A stretch of 64,000 nt of DNA from an uncultured Aquimonas sp. (GTDB lineage: Bacteria > Pseudomonadota > Gammaproteobacteria > Xanthomonadales > Xanthomonadaceae). The DNA lies in NCBI RefSeq assembly GCF_937888285.1, contig NZ_CALART010000097.1:1-64000 (forward strand), given 5' to 3'. The translations under genes were made by a program, and so were the position numbers. The number at the start of each line of letters is the position of its first letter. Positions within the stretch are counted from its first letter, which is position 1. The notes under the pieces are model-generated. The model made no database searches. It saw only the letters and a list, made by a program, of their open reading frames with translations, and was not told the DNA's origin. This document shows positions 1 through 8,731 of the stretch, piece after piece.

Positions 1-10
1 AAGAGAAGTA

Positions 11-258
11 GGTCGGGCCGGCCGAAGGACGGACCGAAAGCTCTTGCTCTTCGCTCCGAGCGACGAAGCGACGCAGTCGCCATAACAGGTCCGGCGCGAG
101 GGCGGAGCTCATGGTGGGCCAGGGCCCACCCTATGACGGTCTCGGGAGCGGCCGGCCGAAGTGCTCACGGAATGCTCTTGCTCTTCGCTTCGAGCGGCGA
201 AGCGCCGAAACAGGACAGGGGCGAGCATTGGGCTCATGGTGGGCCAGGGCCCAGCCTA
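11..258. repeat. Tandem duplication ending in the GGTGGGCC palindrome
   Basis: Two diverged copies of a unit of about 110-125 bases lie in direct tandem (about 11-135 and 150-258). Both contain a GGCCGGCCGAAG segment, then CTCTTGCTCTTCGCT, and both end in the palindrome ATGGTGGGCCAGGGCCCA at 111-135 and 236-259. No coding frame in the first 400 bases looks real. The palindrome is the same family found at many other intergenic sites in the window. Confidence 0.75.
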
Positions 259-280
259 TTCCGCCCTCGGAAACGACAAA

Positions 281-298
281 ACCCGCGCAGAGCGCGGG
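281..298 (-). terminator. Rho-independent terminator of oleA
   Basis: Read on the minus strand, a 7-bp perfect stem (CCCGCGC/GCGCGGG, 3-nt loop) is followed by TTTTGTCGTTT. It lies about 100 bases downstream of the oleA stop, so it should end that transcript. Confidence 0.8.
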
Positions 299-401
299 CC
301 TTGGCGAGACCGCGGAGAGCGGTCGGCAATATCGCGTCGCTGGCGCCCGCGTCGACGCGGGCCTCCGGCGATGCACGGGGCTCAGGGCCTCGTGCGAGGC
401 A

Positions 402-1418
402 TCACCAGACCACTTCGGCCATCGAACAGTTGAGGCCCGAGCCGATGCCCAGCAGGGCGATGCGCTGGCCCTTGCGCAGGCGGCCCATCTCCTTGAGCTT
501 GGACAGCACGATCGGCACCGAAGCCGGACCGATGTTGCCGTGCTCCTGGAAGATGGTGTGCACCTTCCTGGGGTCGATACCGAAGGTCTTCAGCAGGGCT
601 TCGGTGTGCACGCGGCTGACCTGGTGGACGACGAACTCGTCGAGCTCGTCGATCACCCAGCCCAACGCCTGGCGGGCGGCGCCGAAGGTGACCTGCGCCA
701 GCTTCATGCCTTCGATCAGCAGCGACTTGGTGTCGGTGACCATGCGGTCGAGGTTGCCGCGGCAGAGGTGGCTCCACTGCGTGGCCGCGCGGGTGACGCC
801 GCCGCGGTAGCGCGGCGCGTCCGGGGCGAGTTCGCGACGTGCCAGCACCATCGCCGCCGCGCCGCAGCCGAGCGTCAGCGAAGCGAGTTCGCTGCGGAAC
901 TCCTCGTCGGTGATGGTCGGGCTCAGCATGCGCTCGATGGTGCGTTTGTAGACCAGGTTGGCGGTCTCGCCGTCGACGATCAGGGCGTAGTCGATCTCGC
1001 CGCGCTCGATCATCCGGCTGGCGATGTCCATGCCGTTGAGGAAGGCGAGGCAGGCGTTGGCCACGTCGAAGTTCTGGCAGGTCTCGGGCAGGCCGAGGTT
1101 GCCGGACACGATGCTGGCGGTCGAAGGCTCGAGGAAGTCACGGCTGACCGAGGTGTTCACCAGCAGACCGATGCGGCCGCGCTCGATGCCGGCTTCGGCC
1201 AGGGCCTTCTCGGCGGCCAGGGTGGCGGCGTCCGAGGCCAGCACGTCGTCGTCCCACATACGGCGCGAGCGGATGCCGGCGATGTCCTGGAGGACGTCGG
1301 CGCGGATGTTCAGGCGCTCGAGCGTGGGCTTCAGCGTGGCGTTGATCTCGGCCGAACTCAGCGCGTTCGGCGCGTCGATGTGGGCCACACTGGCAATGGA
1401 AACGTGCTGGAACAGCAT
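402..1418 (-). CDS. oleA: OleA, thiolase-superfamily long-chain beta-ketoacid synthase
   Basis: This 338-residue protein matches Xanthomonas OleA in length and motif order. OleA joins two fatty acyl-CoAs head to head in a non-decarboxylative Claisen condensation, the first step of long-chain olefin synthesis. The active-site cysteine is C123 in NACLAF. A glutamate follows at E97 in FLEPST, and H263 (VHQVS) and N293 (HGNIGPAS) complete the thiolase-fold catalytic set. The ATG at 1418 begins with MLFQHVSIA as in known OleA; a TTG nine codons upstream would add a non-conserved extension. The usual partners oleB, oleC and oleD are not seen in this window, and the 400 bases downstream hold only repeats and a terminator. 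Confidence 0.92.
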   Translation of the reverse strand: MLFQHVSIASVAHIDAPNALSSAEINATLKPTLERLNIRADVLQDIAGIRSRRMWDDDVLASDAATLAAEKALAEAGIERGRIGLLVNTSVSRDFLEPSTASIVSGNLGLPETCQNFDVANACLAFLNGMDIASRMIERGEIDYALIVDGETANLVYKRTIERMLSPTITDEEFRSELASLTLGCGAAAMVLARRELAPDAPRYRGGVTRAATQWSHLCRGNLDRMVTDTKSLLIEGMKLAQVTFGAARQALGWVIDELDEFVVHQVSRVHTEALLKTFGIDPRKVHTIFQEHGNIGPASVPIVLSKLKEMGRLRKGQRIALLGIGSGLNCSMAEVVW

Positions 1419-1597
1419 GGGATATCCGGTTTCTGGGAGCAGCAAAGCCTGCGAACGCTACCGGGCTTTGCCGGCGCTCGCAAGTTGAAGGCGTGGCAAC
1501 TGCCGTGATCTGGCAAGCAAATCCGGGGATCAGGCGAACATCCGTGAAGGCCTCGGCCAGCGAGGAATCCGCGCCTCGAAACGTCCGGCCGGGGGTG

Positions 1598-1631
1598 GCA
1601 GGCAGCGGCGCGCGTCGGCGCCGCTGCCTGC
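1598..1631 (-). terminator. Strong hairpin after sppA
   Basis: A perfect 14-bp stem with a 6-nt loop lies immediately downstream of the sppA stop. There is no T-run on the minus strand, so it may stabilise the 3' end or stop transcription inefficiently rather than be a classic intrinsic terminator. Confidence 0.5.
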
Positions 1632-1638
1632 GATACCG

Positions 1639-3504
1639 CTACTCAGCGCTGCACAGGCAGTGCGCCAGCACCCGCGCCGGCAGGCCGCGCACCGGCGGCG
1701 ACATCAGCTCGATCTCCTCGCGCAGCTGGCGCACCACCGGCTGCTGGGCCAGGCCCTCGGGCAGGCCGAGCCGGCCGGCCACGGCGCGGGCGGTGGCGTT
1801 CTTGCCCATGTTGGCGAGGAAGGCCTCGAAGGGCGTCGGCTGCTTCTCGACATAGCTGACCTGGTAGGCGTCCTTCTCCAGCGCGGCGTAGCCGGCGGCG
1901 GCCTCGATGGCGTCGCGCAGGCCACCCAGCTTGTCGACCAGGCCGAGCTCCAACGCCTGCGCGCCGCTCCAGACGCGGCCGCGGCCGACCTTGTCGGCGT
2001 CTTCATAGCTCTTGCCGCGGGCTTCGGCGACGCGGTTGATGAAGTCGCGGTAGCCGTCCTCGATCACCGTCTGCAGGATGTTGCCGACCATCGGATCCAT
2101 CGGCCGGGTGATGTCGAAGGCGCCGGCGATGCGGGTGGTGCCGACGCCATCGGTGCGCACGCCGATCCGCTCCAGCGGCTGCTCGGCGGTGAAGAACAGG
2201 CCGAAGATGCCGATCGAGCCGGTGATCGTGCTGGCGTCGGCGTAGATCTCCTGCGCATTCATCGAGATCCAGTAGCCGCCGGACGCGGCGACATTGGCCA
2301 TCGACACCACGACCGGCTTGCCGGCGGCGCGGGTCAGCTCGACCTCGCGGCGGATCTGCTCCGACGGGAACACGCCGCCGCCGGGCGAGTCGACGCGCAG
2401 CACCAGGGCCTTGACGTCTTCGTCCTCGCGGGCGCGGCGGATCAGCGCCGAGGTCGACACGCCGCCGACCTGGCCCTGCGGCAGCTCGCCGTCGGCGATG
2501 CCGCCCTGGGCCACCACCACGGCGACCTTGGGACGGCTGTCGAAGGGCAGCTTCTCGCGGTCGAGGAAGCCGAGGTAATCGTCCAGATTGACCTGGCGGA
2601 AGGTGTGGTTCTCCTCGTCCTCGACGCCGCGCTCGATCATCAGCGCGCGGAACTCATCGGCGGTCTTCAGCTCATCGACCAGGCCCATGCGCAGGGCCAG
2701 CTGGCCGAGGTCACCCTGCACCGCGGCGACTTCGGTATCCAGGCCGTCGATCTGCGCCTGCAGGGTGGCGGCGTCGAGTTCGCGCAGTTCGGCGATCTCG
2801 CCGAGGTAGCGCTGCCAGATGTCGGTCATCCAGTACAGGTCGGCCTCGTTGGCTTCGGGCGAGGCGCTGTCGCGGATATAGGGCTCGGCGAAGCTCTTGT
2901 ACTCGCCGACCCGGAACAGGTGGATCTTCACGCCCAGCTTGTCCTCCAGCGCCTCGCGGTAGTAGGCGCGGTAGCGGCCGATGCCTTCGAGGATCGCCGC
3001 GCCCGAGGGATGCAGGTAGATCTCGTCGGCATGCGCGGCCAGGTAGTAGCCGGCCTGGTCCATGTTCTCGGCGTAGGCGACGATCTGCTTGCCGCTGTCC
3101 TTGAAGCGCTTCAGCGCCGCGCCGACTTCGCGCAGCGCGGCGAAGCCGCCGCCGGCCATCTGGTCGGTGCGGATCACCATGCGCTCGATGCGCTTGTCGC
3201 TGGCCGCCGAGTCGATGGCGCGCACCAGGTCGCGCAGCTGCACCTCGGCCACGGTGTCGCCGGTGAGCTGACCGATCGCCCGCGAGGCCGGGTCGCTGCT
3301 GAACTGTTCGACGATCCGGCCCTTGGGCGCCAGCACGAAGGCGTTGCGCTCCTCCAGCTTGGGGCCGCCTTTCAGCACGGCGAACAGGATCAGGCCGATG
3401 ACCAGCAGGAACAGCCCGTTCAGCACCAGGCGGCGGCTGAAGTTCAGGGCTTCCCACACGAAGACGAAGAAGTTGACGAAGGCGCCGCGCTTGGGCTGGT
3501 TCAT
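1639..3504 (-). CDS. sppA: Signal peptide peptidase SppA, 67-kDa type
   Basis: A 621-residue S49-family membrane protease that degrades cleaved signal peptides in the inner membrane. One N-terminal membrane segment (about residues 24-44) precedes two tandem S49 domains, as in the long E. coli form. The catalytic dyad is visible: the general-base lysine K203 in GEYKSFAEPY of the first domain, and the nucleophile S408 in NVAASGGYWIS of the second. The oxyanion-type RVDSPGGG motif is near residue 370. The start ATG gives the membrane anchor a conventional short positively charged N-terminus. It is the only gene on its strand between oleA and the MATE transporter and is probably transcribed alone. 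Confidence 0.94.
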   Translation of the reverse strand: MNQPKRGAFVNFFVFVWEALNFSRRLVLNGLFLLVIGLILFAVLKGGPKLEERNAFVLAPKGRIVEQFSSDPASRAIGQLTGDTVAEVQLRDLVRAIDSAASDKRIERMVIRTDQMAGGGFAALREVGAALKRFKDSGKQIVAYAENMDQAGYYLAAHADEIYLHPSGAAILEGIGRYRAYYREALEDKLGVKIHLFRVGEYKSFAEPYIRDSASPEANEADLYWMTDIWQRYLGEIAELRELDAATLQAQIDGLDTEVAAVQGDLGQLALRMGLVDELKTADEFRALMIERGVEDEENHTFRQVNLDDYLGFLDREKLPFDSRPKVAVVVAQGGIADGELPQGQVGGVSTSALIRRAREDEDVKALVLRVDSPGGGVFPSEQIRREVELTRAAGKPVVVSMANVAASGGYWISMNAQEIYADASTITGSIGIFGLFFTAEQPLERIGVRTDGVGTTRIAGAFDITRPMDPMVGNILQTVIEDGYRDFINRVAEARGKSYEDADKVGRGRVWSGAQALELGLVDKLGGLRDAIEAAAGYAALEKDAYQVSYVEKQPTPFEAFLANMGKNATARAVAGRLGLPEGLAQQPVVRQLREEIELMSPPVRGLPARVLAHCLCSAE

Positions 3505-3664
3505 GGACGGTCTCGACGGTTCTCTCTGGTTGGGGCCCGCGTGCGGCCCACGCGCGGCCGGGGCCGGTCGGGGTGCGGAGGGGTGAGGTGGCCGGCAGGA
3601 TGCACCGGGGTTCGCGGGTGTGACGCGAAGGGCCGCGCAAGGGTAGTGCCTTACGCGTCCGCGG

Positions 3665-5065
3665 TCATGTGGCAGCGGTCGGCTGAGCGTTAGGCCGCGG
3701 CGGAGCGCCGCGCCGCAGCCGCCGCGCCAGGATCACGAAGCGGATCGTCAGCATCAGCGCCGCCGCCGACAGGCCGAGGATCAGCCCGTACCACATGCCG
3801 TGCGCCCCCTGGCCCTGGACGATGCCCATCCAGTAGCCCAGCGGCATGCCCAGGCCCCAATAGCTCAGTACGGTGATGATCGCCGGCAGGCGGGTGTCCT
3901 TGAGGCCACGCAGGGCGCCGGCCGAGGCCGCCTGGATGCCGTCGGAGAACTGGAAAGCCGCGGCCAGCACCATGAGCTGCGCGGCCAGCGCGGCGACGGC
4001 GGCGTCCTTGGTCCAGACCGAGGCGATCGCGCCGGCGCCGAACAGCAGCACCAGGGCCGAGACCAGCTGGGTGCCGCAGGTGATCGCATAGCCGGCGCCA
4101 CCGGCCCAGGCCACGCCGCGCGGATCGCCGCGGCCGACCGCGTTGCCGACCCGCACGGTGGTCGCCATGGCCACGCCCAGCGGGATCATGAAGGTCACCG
4201 AGGCGAGATTGATCGCGACCTGGTGCGCCGCGGTCTGCAGGGTGCCGAGGCTGCCGATGATCAGCGCGGTGGCGACGAACAGGCTGCCCTCCATGAAGAT
4301 CGAGAAGCCCATCGGCAGGCCGATCTTGAGCAGGTCGGCGATCGGCGCCCAGCGCGGCCAGTCGAAGCGGGCGAACAGATCAAGGTCGGCATAGCCGCGT
4401 CCGTAGCGCAGGGTCAGCGCATAGGCGATGGCCTGCACCCACAGCGTCGTCGCAGTGGCGATTCCGAGGCCCATCGCGCCCAGCTCGGGGGCGCCGAAGC
4501 GGCCGAACATCAGCGCATAGCCGAGCGGCAGCAGCAGGACCAGGCCGCCCAGGCCGATCACCATGGTCGGCTTGGTCAGCGAGACGCCCTCGCTGAGATA
4601 GCGGAAGCAGAAGAACAGGGCCAGCGCCGGCGCGCCTGCGGCCACGCCGCGCAGAAAGGCGCGCGCCTGCGGCCGCACGTCCTCGGCGACACCGGCCAGG
4701 GCCAGCAGCCAGTCGGCGTTGGCGACGAACACCGCCAGCGCGCAGCCCATGATCAGGGCCAGCCAGACGGCCTGGCGGAACACCGCGCCGATCTCGCCGC
4801 GGCGACCGGCGCCGTCGAGCTGGGCCACGGTCGGCGGTATCGCCATCAGCACGCCGATCACGATCAGGATCGCCACCGACCACACCGCGGTGCCGATCGC
4901 CACCGCCGCCTGGGTCAGGGCCGAGTGGCGCCCGGCCAGCACGGTGTCGATGACGTTCATCATCATCGAGGACAGCTGGCCCATCACCAGCGGCAGGGCC
5001 AGCACGGTGGTGGCGATGACCTCCGCGCCGAGTCGGCGGAAGAACGGAGGCTGGGGGGCTGACAT
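3665..5065 (-). CDS. MATE-family multidrug/cation antiporter (NorM/MdtK type)
   Basis: A 466-residue polytopic membrane protein with about 12 hydrophobic segments in two homologous halves, the layout of MATE exporters that move cationic drugs out against Na+ or H+. Family signatures visible include the N-terminal LALPLVMGQLSSMMMNVIDT segment and, in the second half, GLPMGFSIFMEGSLF and AAHQVAINLAS. The ATG at 5065 is preferred: a frame open further upstream adds about 44 low-complexity residues and reaches into the promoter of the divergent neighbour. Substrate cannot be read from sequence. Confidence 0.88.
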   Translation of the reverse strand: MSAPQPPFFRRLGAEVIATTVLALPLVMGQLSSMMMNVIDTVLAGRHSALTQAAVAIGTAVWSVAILIVIGVLMAIPPTVAQLDGAGRRGEIGAVFRQAVWLALIMGCALAVFVANADWLLALAGVAEDVRPQARAFLRGVAAGAPALALFFCFRYLSEGVSLTKPTMVIGLGGLVLLLPLGYALMFGRFGAPELGAMGLGIATATTLWVQAIAYALTLRYGRGYADLDLFARFDWPRWAPIADLLKIGLPMGFSIFMEGSLFVATALIIGSLGTLQTAAHQVAINLASVTFMIPLGVAMATTVRVGNAVGRGDPRGVAWAGGAGYAITCGTQLVSALVLLFGAGAIASVWTKDAAVAALAAQLMVLAAAFQFSDGIQAASAGALRGLKDTRLPAIITVLSYWGLGMPLGYWMGIVQGQGAHGMWYGLILGLSAAALMLTIRFVILARRLRRGAPPRPNAQPTAAT

Positions 5066-5127
5066 GCGTGGCGGACCGTGAAGCGGGGGCGCTATGGTAG
5101 CTGCTGCCTTCCCCGACGAACCGCGCC

Positions 5128-6456
5128 ATGGACAGCCGACCCGCCGAGACTTCGCCCCTGCACCAGCCCTCCGCGTCGCCACCGCTGCCGACGGCACGCC
5201 GCTGCGAGAACTGCGGCGCCGAGCTGCACGGCGAGCACTGCTACGCCTGCGGCCAGCCGACCAAGGGCCTGGTCCGGCACTTCAGCAGCATCATGGGCGA
5301 CTTCGCCGACACCGTATTCAATGTCGACGGCCGCATCTTCCGCACGCTGGGGCCGCTGCTGTTCAAGCCGGGCTTCCTCAGCCTCGAATACTTCGCCGGC
5401 CGCCGCGTGCGCTATGTCAGCCCGGTGCGGCTGTTCGTGTTCACCTGCCTGATCGCCTTCCTCGCCTCGCGCTTCAGCGTCGACACCGGCGACATCACGG
5501 CGGAGCGGCCGGCCATCGAAGTGGCGTCGAGTTCGATGCTGGACGCGCAGACCGTGGCCGAAGTGGAGGCCGCGCGCGATGCCGCGCTGGCCGAGTTCGA
5601 CAAGGCGCTCAAGGAAAGCCCCGACGTGCCGGGCCTCGCCATCGGCCTGCAGGCCGCGCGACAGGGCATCGAGGCCGAGGCGCAGCGACGCATTCGTCAG
5701 CTGCAGCAGGCGCAGGCGGCCGAGCCTGGCGCTGCCAGTCCGCAGGCGTCGGCCCCGGGCGACGCCGAAGACGAAGCCGGCAATACCGAGCCCGACAGCG
5801 CCGCAGCAGAAGCCAGCGTCGCGGCTGCAGCGCGCAGCGGCGCGGCGGCCGGCAGCACGCCCAGCGAGGCCCAGGCCGCCGGCAACCGTGCACTGCGCAG
5901 CTCGCTGAACTTCGGCAGCGGCACCTGGGACCCGGTCAGCAACCCGGTCAGGATCAGCTGGCTGCCGGAGGTCGCCAACGCCCGCCTTAATGCCTGGATC
6001 GGCCGCGCGCTCGACAACAGCGAACGGGTCAACAGCAATCCGCGGCTGTTGGCCGAGGCCTTCCTCGACTTCCTGCCGCAGACGCTGTTCGTGATGCTGC
6101 CGATCTTCGCGCTGATGCTGAAGCTGGCCTATGTGTTCAAGCGCCGGCTGTACATGGAGCACCTGATCGTCGCCCTGCACAGCCACGCCTTCCTCAGCCT
6201 CGCGGTGCTGCTGCTGGCGCTGGCGACGCTGGCGCGCGGCGCGCTGGGCAGCGGACTGCTGCACTCGACGCTGGGCTGGGTCGAGGTCGCGCTGATCCTC
6301 TGGATGCCGCTGTACCTGCTGATCATGCAGAAGCGCGTGTACCGCCAGGGCTGGATCCTCACCACCCTGAAGTACACCCTGCTCGGCACCGCCTATACCG
6401 TGCTGATCAGCATCGGCATGACCTTCACCCTGCTGCTCAGCCTGGTGGCGATGTAG
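5128..6456 (+). CDS. DUF3667-type zinc-ribbon membrane protein
   Basis: A 442-residue protein. A four-cysteine zinc ribbon comes first (C26-x2-C29 and C38-x2-C41), followed by the DUF3667 signature with a phenylalanine-rich LLFKPGFLSLEYFAGRRVRY stretch and the first membrane segment. A long alanine/glutamate-rich, probably coiled extramembrane region follows (about residues 140-260), then three or four membrane helices at the C-terminus. The family is common in Xanthomonadales and Bacteroidetes, but its function is not established. It is divergent from the MATE gene with a gap of about 60 bases, so the two probably share a promoter region. No operon partner downstream. Confidence 0.8.
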   Translation: MDSRPAETSPLHQPSASPPLPTARRCENCGAELHGEHCYACGQPTKGLVRHFSSIMGDFADTVFNVDGRIFRTLGPLLFKPGFLSLEYFAGRRVRYVSPVRLFVFTCLIAFLASRFSVDTGDITAERPAIEVASSSMLDAQTVAEVEAARDAALAEFDKALKESPDVPGLAIGLQAARQGIEAEAQRRIRQLQQAQAAEPGAASPQASAPGDAEDEAGNTEPDSAAAEASVAAAARSGAAAGSTPSEAQAAGNRALRSSLNFGSGTWDPVSNPVRISWLPEVANARLNAWIGRALDNSERVNSNPRLLAEAFLDFLPQTLFVMLPIFALMLKLAYVFKRRLYMEHLIVALHSHAFLSLAVLLLALATLARGALGSGLLHSTLGWVEVALILWMPLYLLIMQKRVYRQGWILTTLKYTLLGTAYTVLISIGMTFTLLLSLVAM

Positions 6457-6547
6457 GGGTGGAGCGCTTACGGGGATGAGGTACGAGGTTCGGTGGTGAG
6501 GCGTGGGGATCAGTGGTGAGGTGCGAGGTTCAGTGGTGAGGTGCGGG

Positions 6548-6781
6548 GCTGGCGGATGCGCTTTGCTTATCCGCCTTACGCGCACCACGGCTGCGGGTCT
6601 CGCTCACCGCATCGCGTCTCTCGAGTCGTAGGGCGGATAAGCAAAGCGGATCCGCCATGCGACGAACGCAAGGCCCGTGGTGCGCGACACGCGCACCCTA
6701 CGATCCGAGAGACGCGATGCGGTGAGCGACACCCGCAGCCGCCGTTCGCGTAGGGCGCATAAGCGCAGCGCATGCGCCAAC
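6548..6781. repeat. Nested palindromic repeat cluster
   Basis: Two inverted arms of about 45 bases (6589-6633 and 6696-6740) enclose a centre that is itself made of smaller palindromes. Outside the arms are GGCGGATGCG...TTATCCGCC and TAGGGCGCATAAGCGC...GCGCC units. The centre contains TAGGGCGGATAAGC and GGTGCGCGACACGCGCACC. It fills the gap between two convergent genes, the position typical of REP/BIME-like clusters. Confidence 0.8.
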
Positions 6782-6800
6782 CGCGGAGCGGCAGGGGTCG

Positions 6801-8222
6801 CTAAGGCGCCCGCAAACCCACACTCGCCGCACGCTCACGAATCAGGCGCGTGCGCTCGGCCGGGTCGGCGGCCAGCAGCTCGGCGCGCAGGGCCTCACGC
6901 GCCAGCGGGTCGAGCCGGCGCGCCATCCGCCGCAGCAGCTCATGTTCCGGATCACCCAGCCCGCGCAGCAGGTCGAGGGTGCGCTCACGCTCTTCCTCCG
7001 GCACGAAGGCGAAAGCATCGCGCGCCAGCTCGGCCAGCTCGGCCGACTTGCCGGCCAGCAGCCCGCGTCGCACCGAATCCGGCAGGCCCTGGTGCTGGGC
7101 GCGCAGCGCCGCCTGCTGCTCCGGCGTGGCCTGCGCGAAACCCGCCTCCAGCGCGCGCAGGGTCGAGCGCGTCACCGCATCGAAGCTGCGCCAGCGTGCG
7201 TGGCGGTCGCGCAGCTCCGAGCGCGCCAGCGGGGCGAGCTCGCGGAAGGCCTGGGCGCGCTGCTCGAAGCGCAGCCGCGCCGCTGCGTCCATCACCTCCC
7301 ACTGCTCGGCGCGCCGCTGCAGGGCGGCGCGCTGCGAGGGCAGCAGGTTCGGCCACTGCAGGCGCCAGGGCTGCAGGGCCGGCAGCTCCGGCGGCGGTGC
7401 CGGCGCATCGACCAGCAGGGCCGGGCCGGCCACCGCGGCATCCACCGGCGCCGCCGGCAGCACGGCGGGCTCCAGGGTCGCGTCGGCACCGGCCATCGGC
7501 AGCAGCGGCGCTGCGTCCGCCAGCGCATCGGGCTCGTCGAGCGCGGCCGGATCGAGCACCGGCTCGCCGCCGCCCTCGCTGAGCCGCCACAGCAGGAAAT
7601 CCAGCGCCTGCAGGGTGGCGAAGTCGACCTCGTCCGCCCACAGCTCGAACTCTGGCGCCGACAGCGGCACCTGTTCGACCACCGGCGGCGGTGCGGCCGG
7701 CGGCGCCTGCAGGCGCTGCTGGGCCGGGTCCAGCAGCAGCAGGAAGTGCAGCTGCGGGGCGAACAGCGCGCCCGCGAAGCAGGCGGCGGCCGCCACCCCC
7801 AGCGCGAGCCGCAGCGCGCCGCGCGCGGGCGGCGCCGGCGGCAGCGCCTCAAGAAAAGCCGTGCGCAGGGCCTGCGGCCAGTGCGGATCGCGCGTCGTGA
7901 AGCGTCGGCCCAGCAGCAGCCACTCGCGTTCCAGGCGCGCCAGCGGGCGCCCCTGGAGTTCGGCGATGCGCTGCAGCGGCAGGCCGCCCAGCACGCGCAG
8001 GGCGATCAGGTCGCGCGCGCCCGCCGGCAGGGCGGACCACAGGCGCAGCCAGGGCGAGTCGGTGTCGGGGGTCGGAGGCACGCGGCTGTCGCCCAGCGCC
8101 AGCAGCCGCGCATGTCCCTGCTCGAAACCCTGCACGCGCGCAGCCGGCAGGCCCTCGCAGGTCAGCCAGGCCTGCAGCAGGGCCTGGGAGCGGACGGCGG
8201 CGGCATCGGGCATCGGCAGCAT
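6801..8222 (-). CDS. Membrane protein with sigma-region-4-like N-terminus and DUF3106 C-terminus
   Basis: The 473-residue product has three parts. Residues about 60-108 (LWSALPAGARDLIALRVLGG...) resemble the helix-turn-helix of sigma-70 region 4, including the pattern in which a processed promoter-recognition helix follows an aliphatic turn. A single membrane helix follows at about 136-165. The rest is proline/alanine-rich linker and then DUF3106-like repeats (about 320-440) of short helices beginning with LxPxxRxxL. The layout suggests a membrane-tethered regulator or an inactivated sigma-like protein, but no region 2 is present, so it cannot be a working sigma factor by itself. Two start codons, 8222 and 8213, are close and cannot be separated. 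Transcribed divergently from priA. Confidence 0.65.
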   Translation of the reverse strand: MLPMPDAAAVRSQALLQAWLTCEGLPAARVQGFEQGHARLLALGDSRVPPTPDTDSPWLRLWSALPAGARDLIALRVLGGLPLQRIAELQGRPLARLEREWLLLGRRFTTRDPHWPQALRTAFLEALPPAPPARGALRLALGVAAAACFAGALFAPQLHFLLLLDPAQQRLQAPPAAPPPVVEQVPLSAPEFELWADEVDFATLQALDFLLWRLSEGGGEPVLDPAALDEPDALADAAPLLPMAGADATLEPAVLPAAPVDAAVAGPALLVDAPAPPPELPALQPWRLQWPNLLPSQRAALQRRAEQWEVMDAAARLRFEQRAQAFRELAPLARSELRDRHARWRSFDAVTRSTLRALEAGFAQATPEQQAALRAQHQGLPDSVRRGLLAGKSAELAELARDAFAFVPEEERERTLDLLRGLGDPEHELLRRMARRLDPLAREALRAELLAADPAERTRLIRERAASVGLRAP

Positions 8223-8337
8223 CGGGGCAGCGGGTGGCCGCGGAGTGTAGCCGCAGCGGTCGCGCCCCTCGTGCAGACCGCGCCGCGGCGTGCCGATACC
8301 GCGCCCGACCTCGCGCCCGAAATCGCGCTGCTGTGCG

Positions 8338-8621
8338 GCTTGACTTATGCGCAGCTGGCGCTCTCCCGCCTGCCGTCTCGCTTCCGTGGGGCTTGACTTG
8401 TGCACAGGCTGCAGAAACCCCCTTCGGCGGCGGATGCCGCGGCCCGCCGCAGCGGACACCTGTCACATTTGCCAGTCGGAACAATTGCAAGTCATTGATT
8501 CGAAAGGCCCCTGAGTCATGGTCAAATTTTCGCCACAATCCCCGCAGAGCCCGCGCCAGCGGCCCGGCGGGGCTGTCATCCGGGCTTCATCCACCGACTT
8601 ATCCACAGGCTGTGTGGATAA
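8338..8621. promoter_or_regulatory. DnaA-box-like sites upstream of priA
   Basis: Two perfect TTATCCACA boxes in inverted orientation (8599-8607 and, as TGTGGATAA, 8613-8621) are separated by five bases. Two one-mismatch relatives, TTATGCGCA at 8345-8353 and TTGTGCACA at 8398-8406, occur in copies of a GACTT-box-GCTG context. The intervening DNA (about 8460-8550) is clearly more AT-rich than its surroundings. The boxes sit about 110 bases before the priA start in the 509-base divergent intergenic region. Confidence 0.6.
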
Positions 8622-8731
8622 GCCGGAAACTCCATGCGCACCGGCGACTTAGGGGGTTTTCGTCAGAACCGCGTGAGGAATGCCCGCCAAGTGCCCCCGG
8701 TCGGCGCCAAGCGGCTGGCTACACTGGCCGG

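Noticed and set aside
1660..3693. A 677-codon open frame opposite sppA
   Set aside because: It is the antisense of a conserved gene in high-GC DNA. Its product is rich in Ala, Asp, Gly and His without any motif, while SppA on the other strand has all catalytic residues.
5092..6588. A 498-codon open frame opposite the DUF3667 gene
   Set aside because: Low-complexity Gln/His/Arg-rich product, and the plus-strand frame has a zinc ribbon and membrane helices.
6541..6781. Possible CRISPR-like array because of repeated units between 6541 and 6781
   Set aside because: The units are inverted palindromes of unequal spacing with no spacers of constant length, and no cas genes are present.
8599..8621. 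Chromosomal origin of replication
   Set aside because: Only four box-like sites are present, and dnaA, dnaN, gyrB or other usual origin neighbours are absent.
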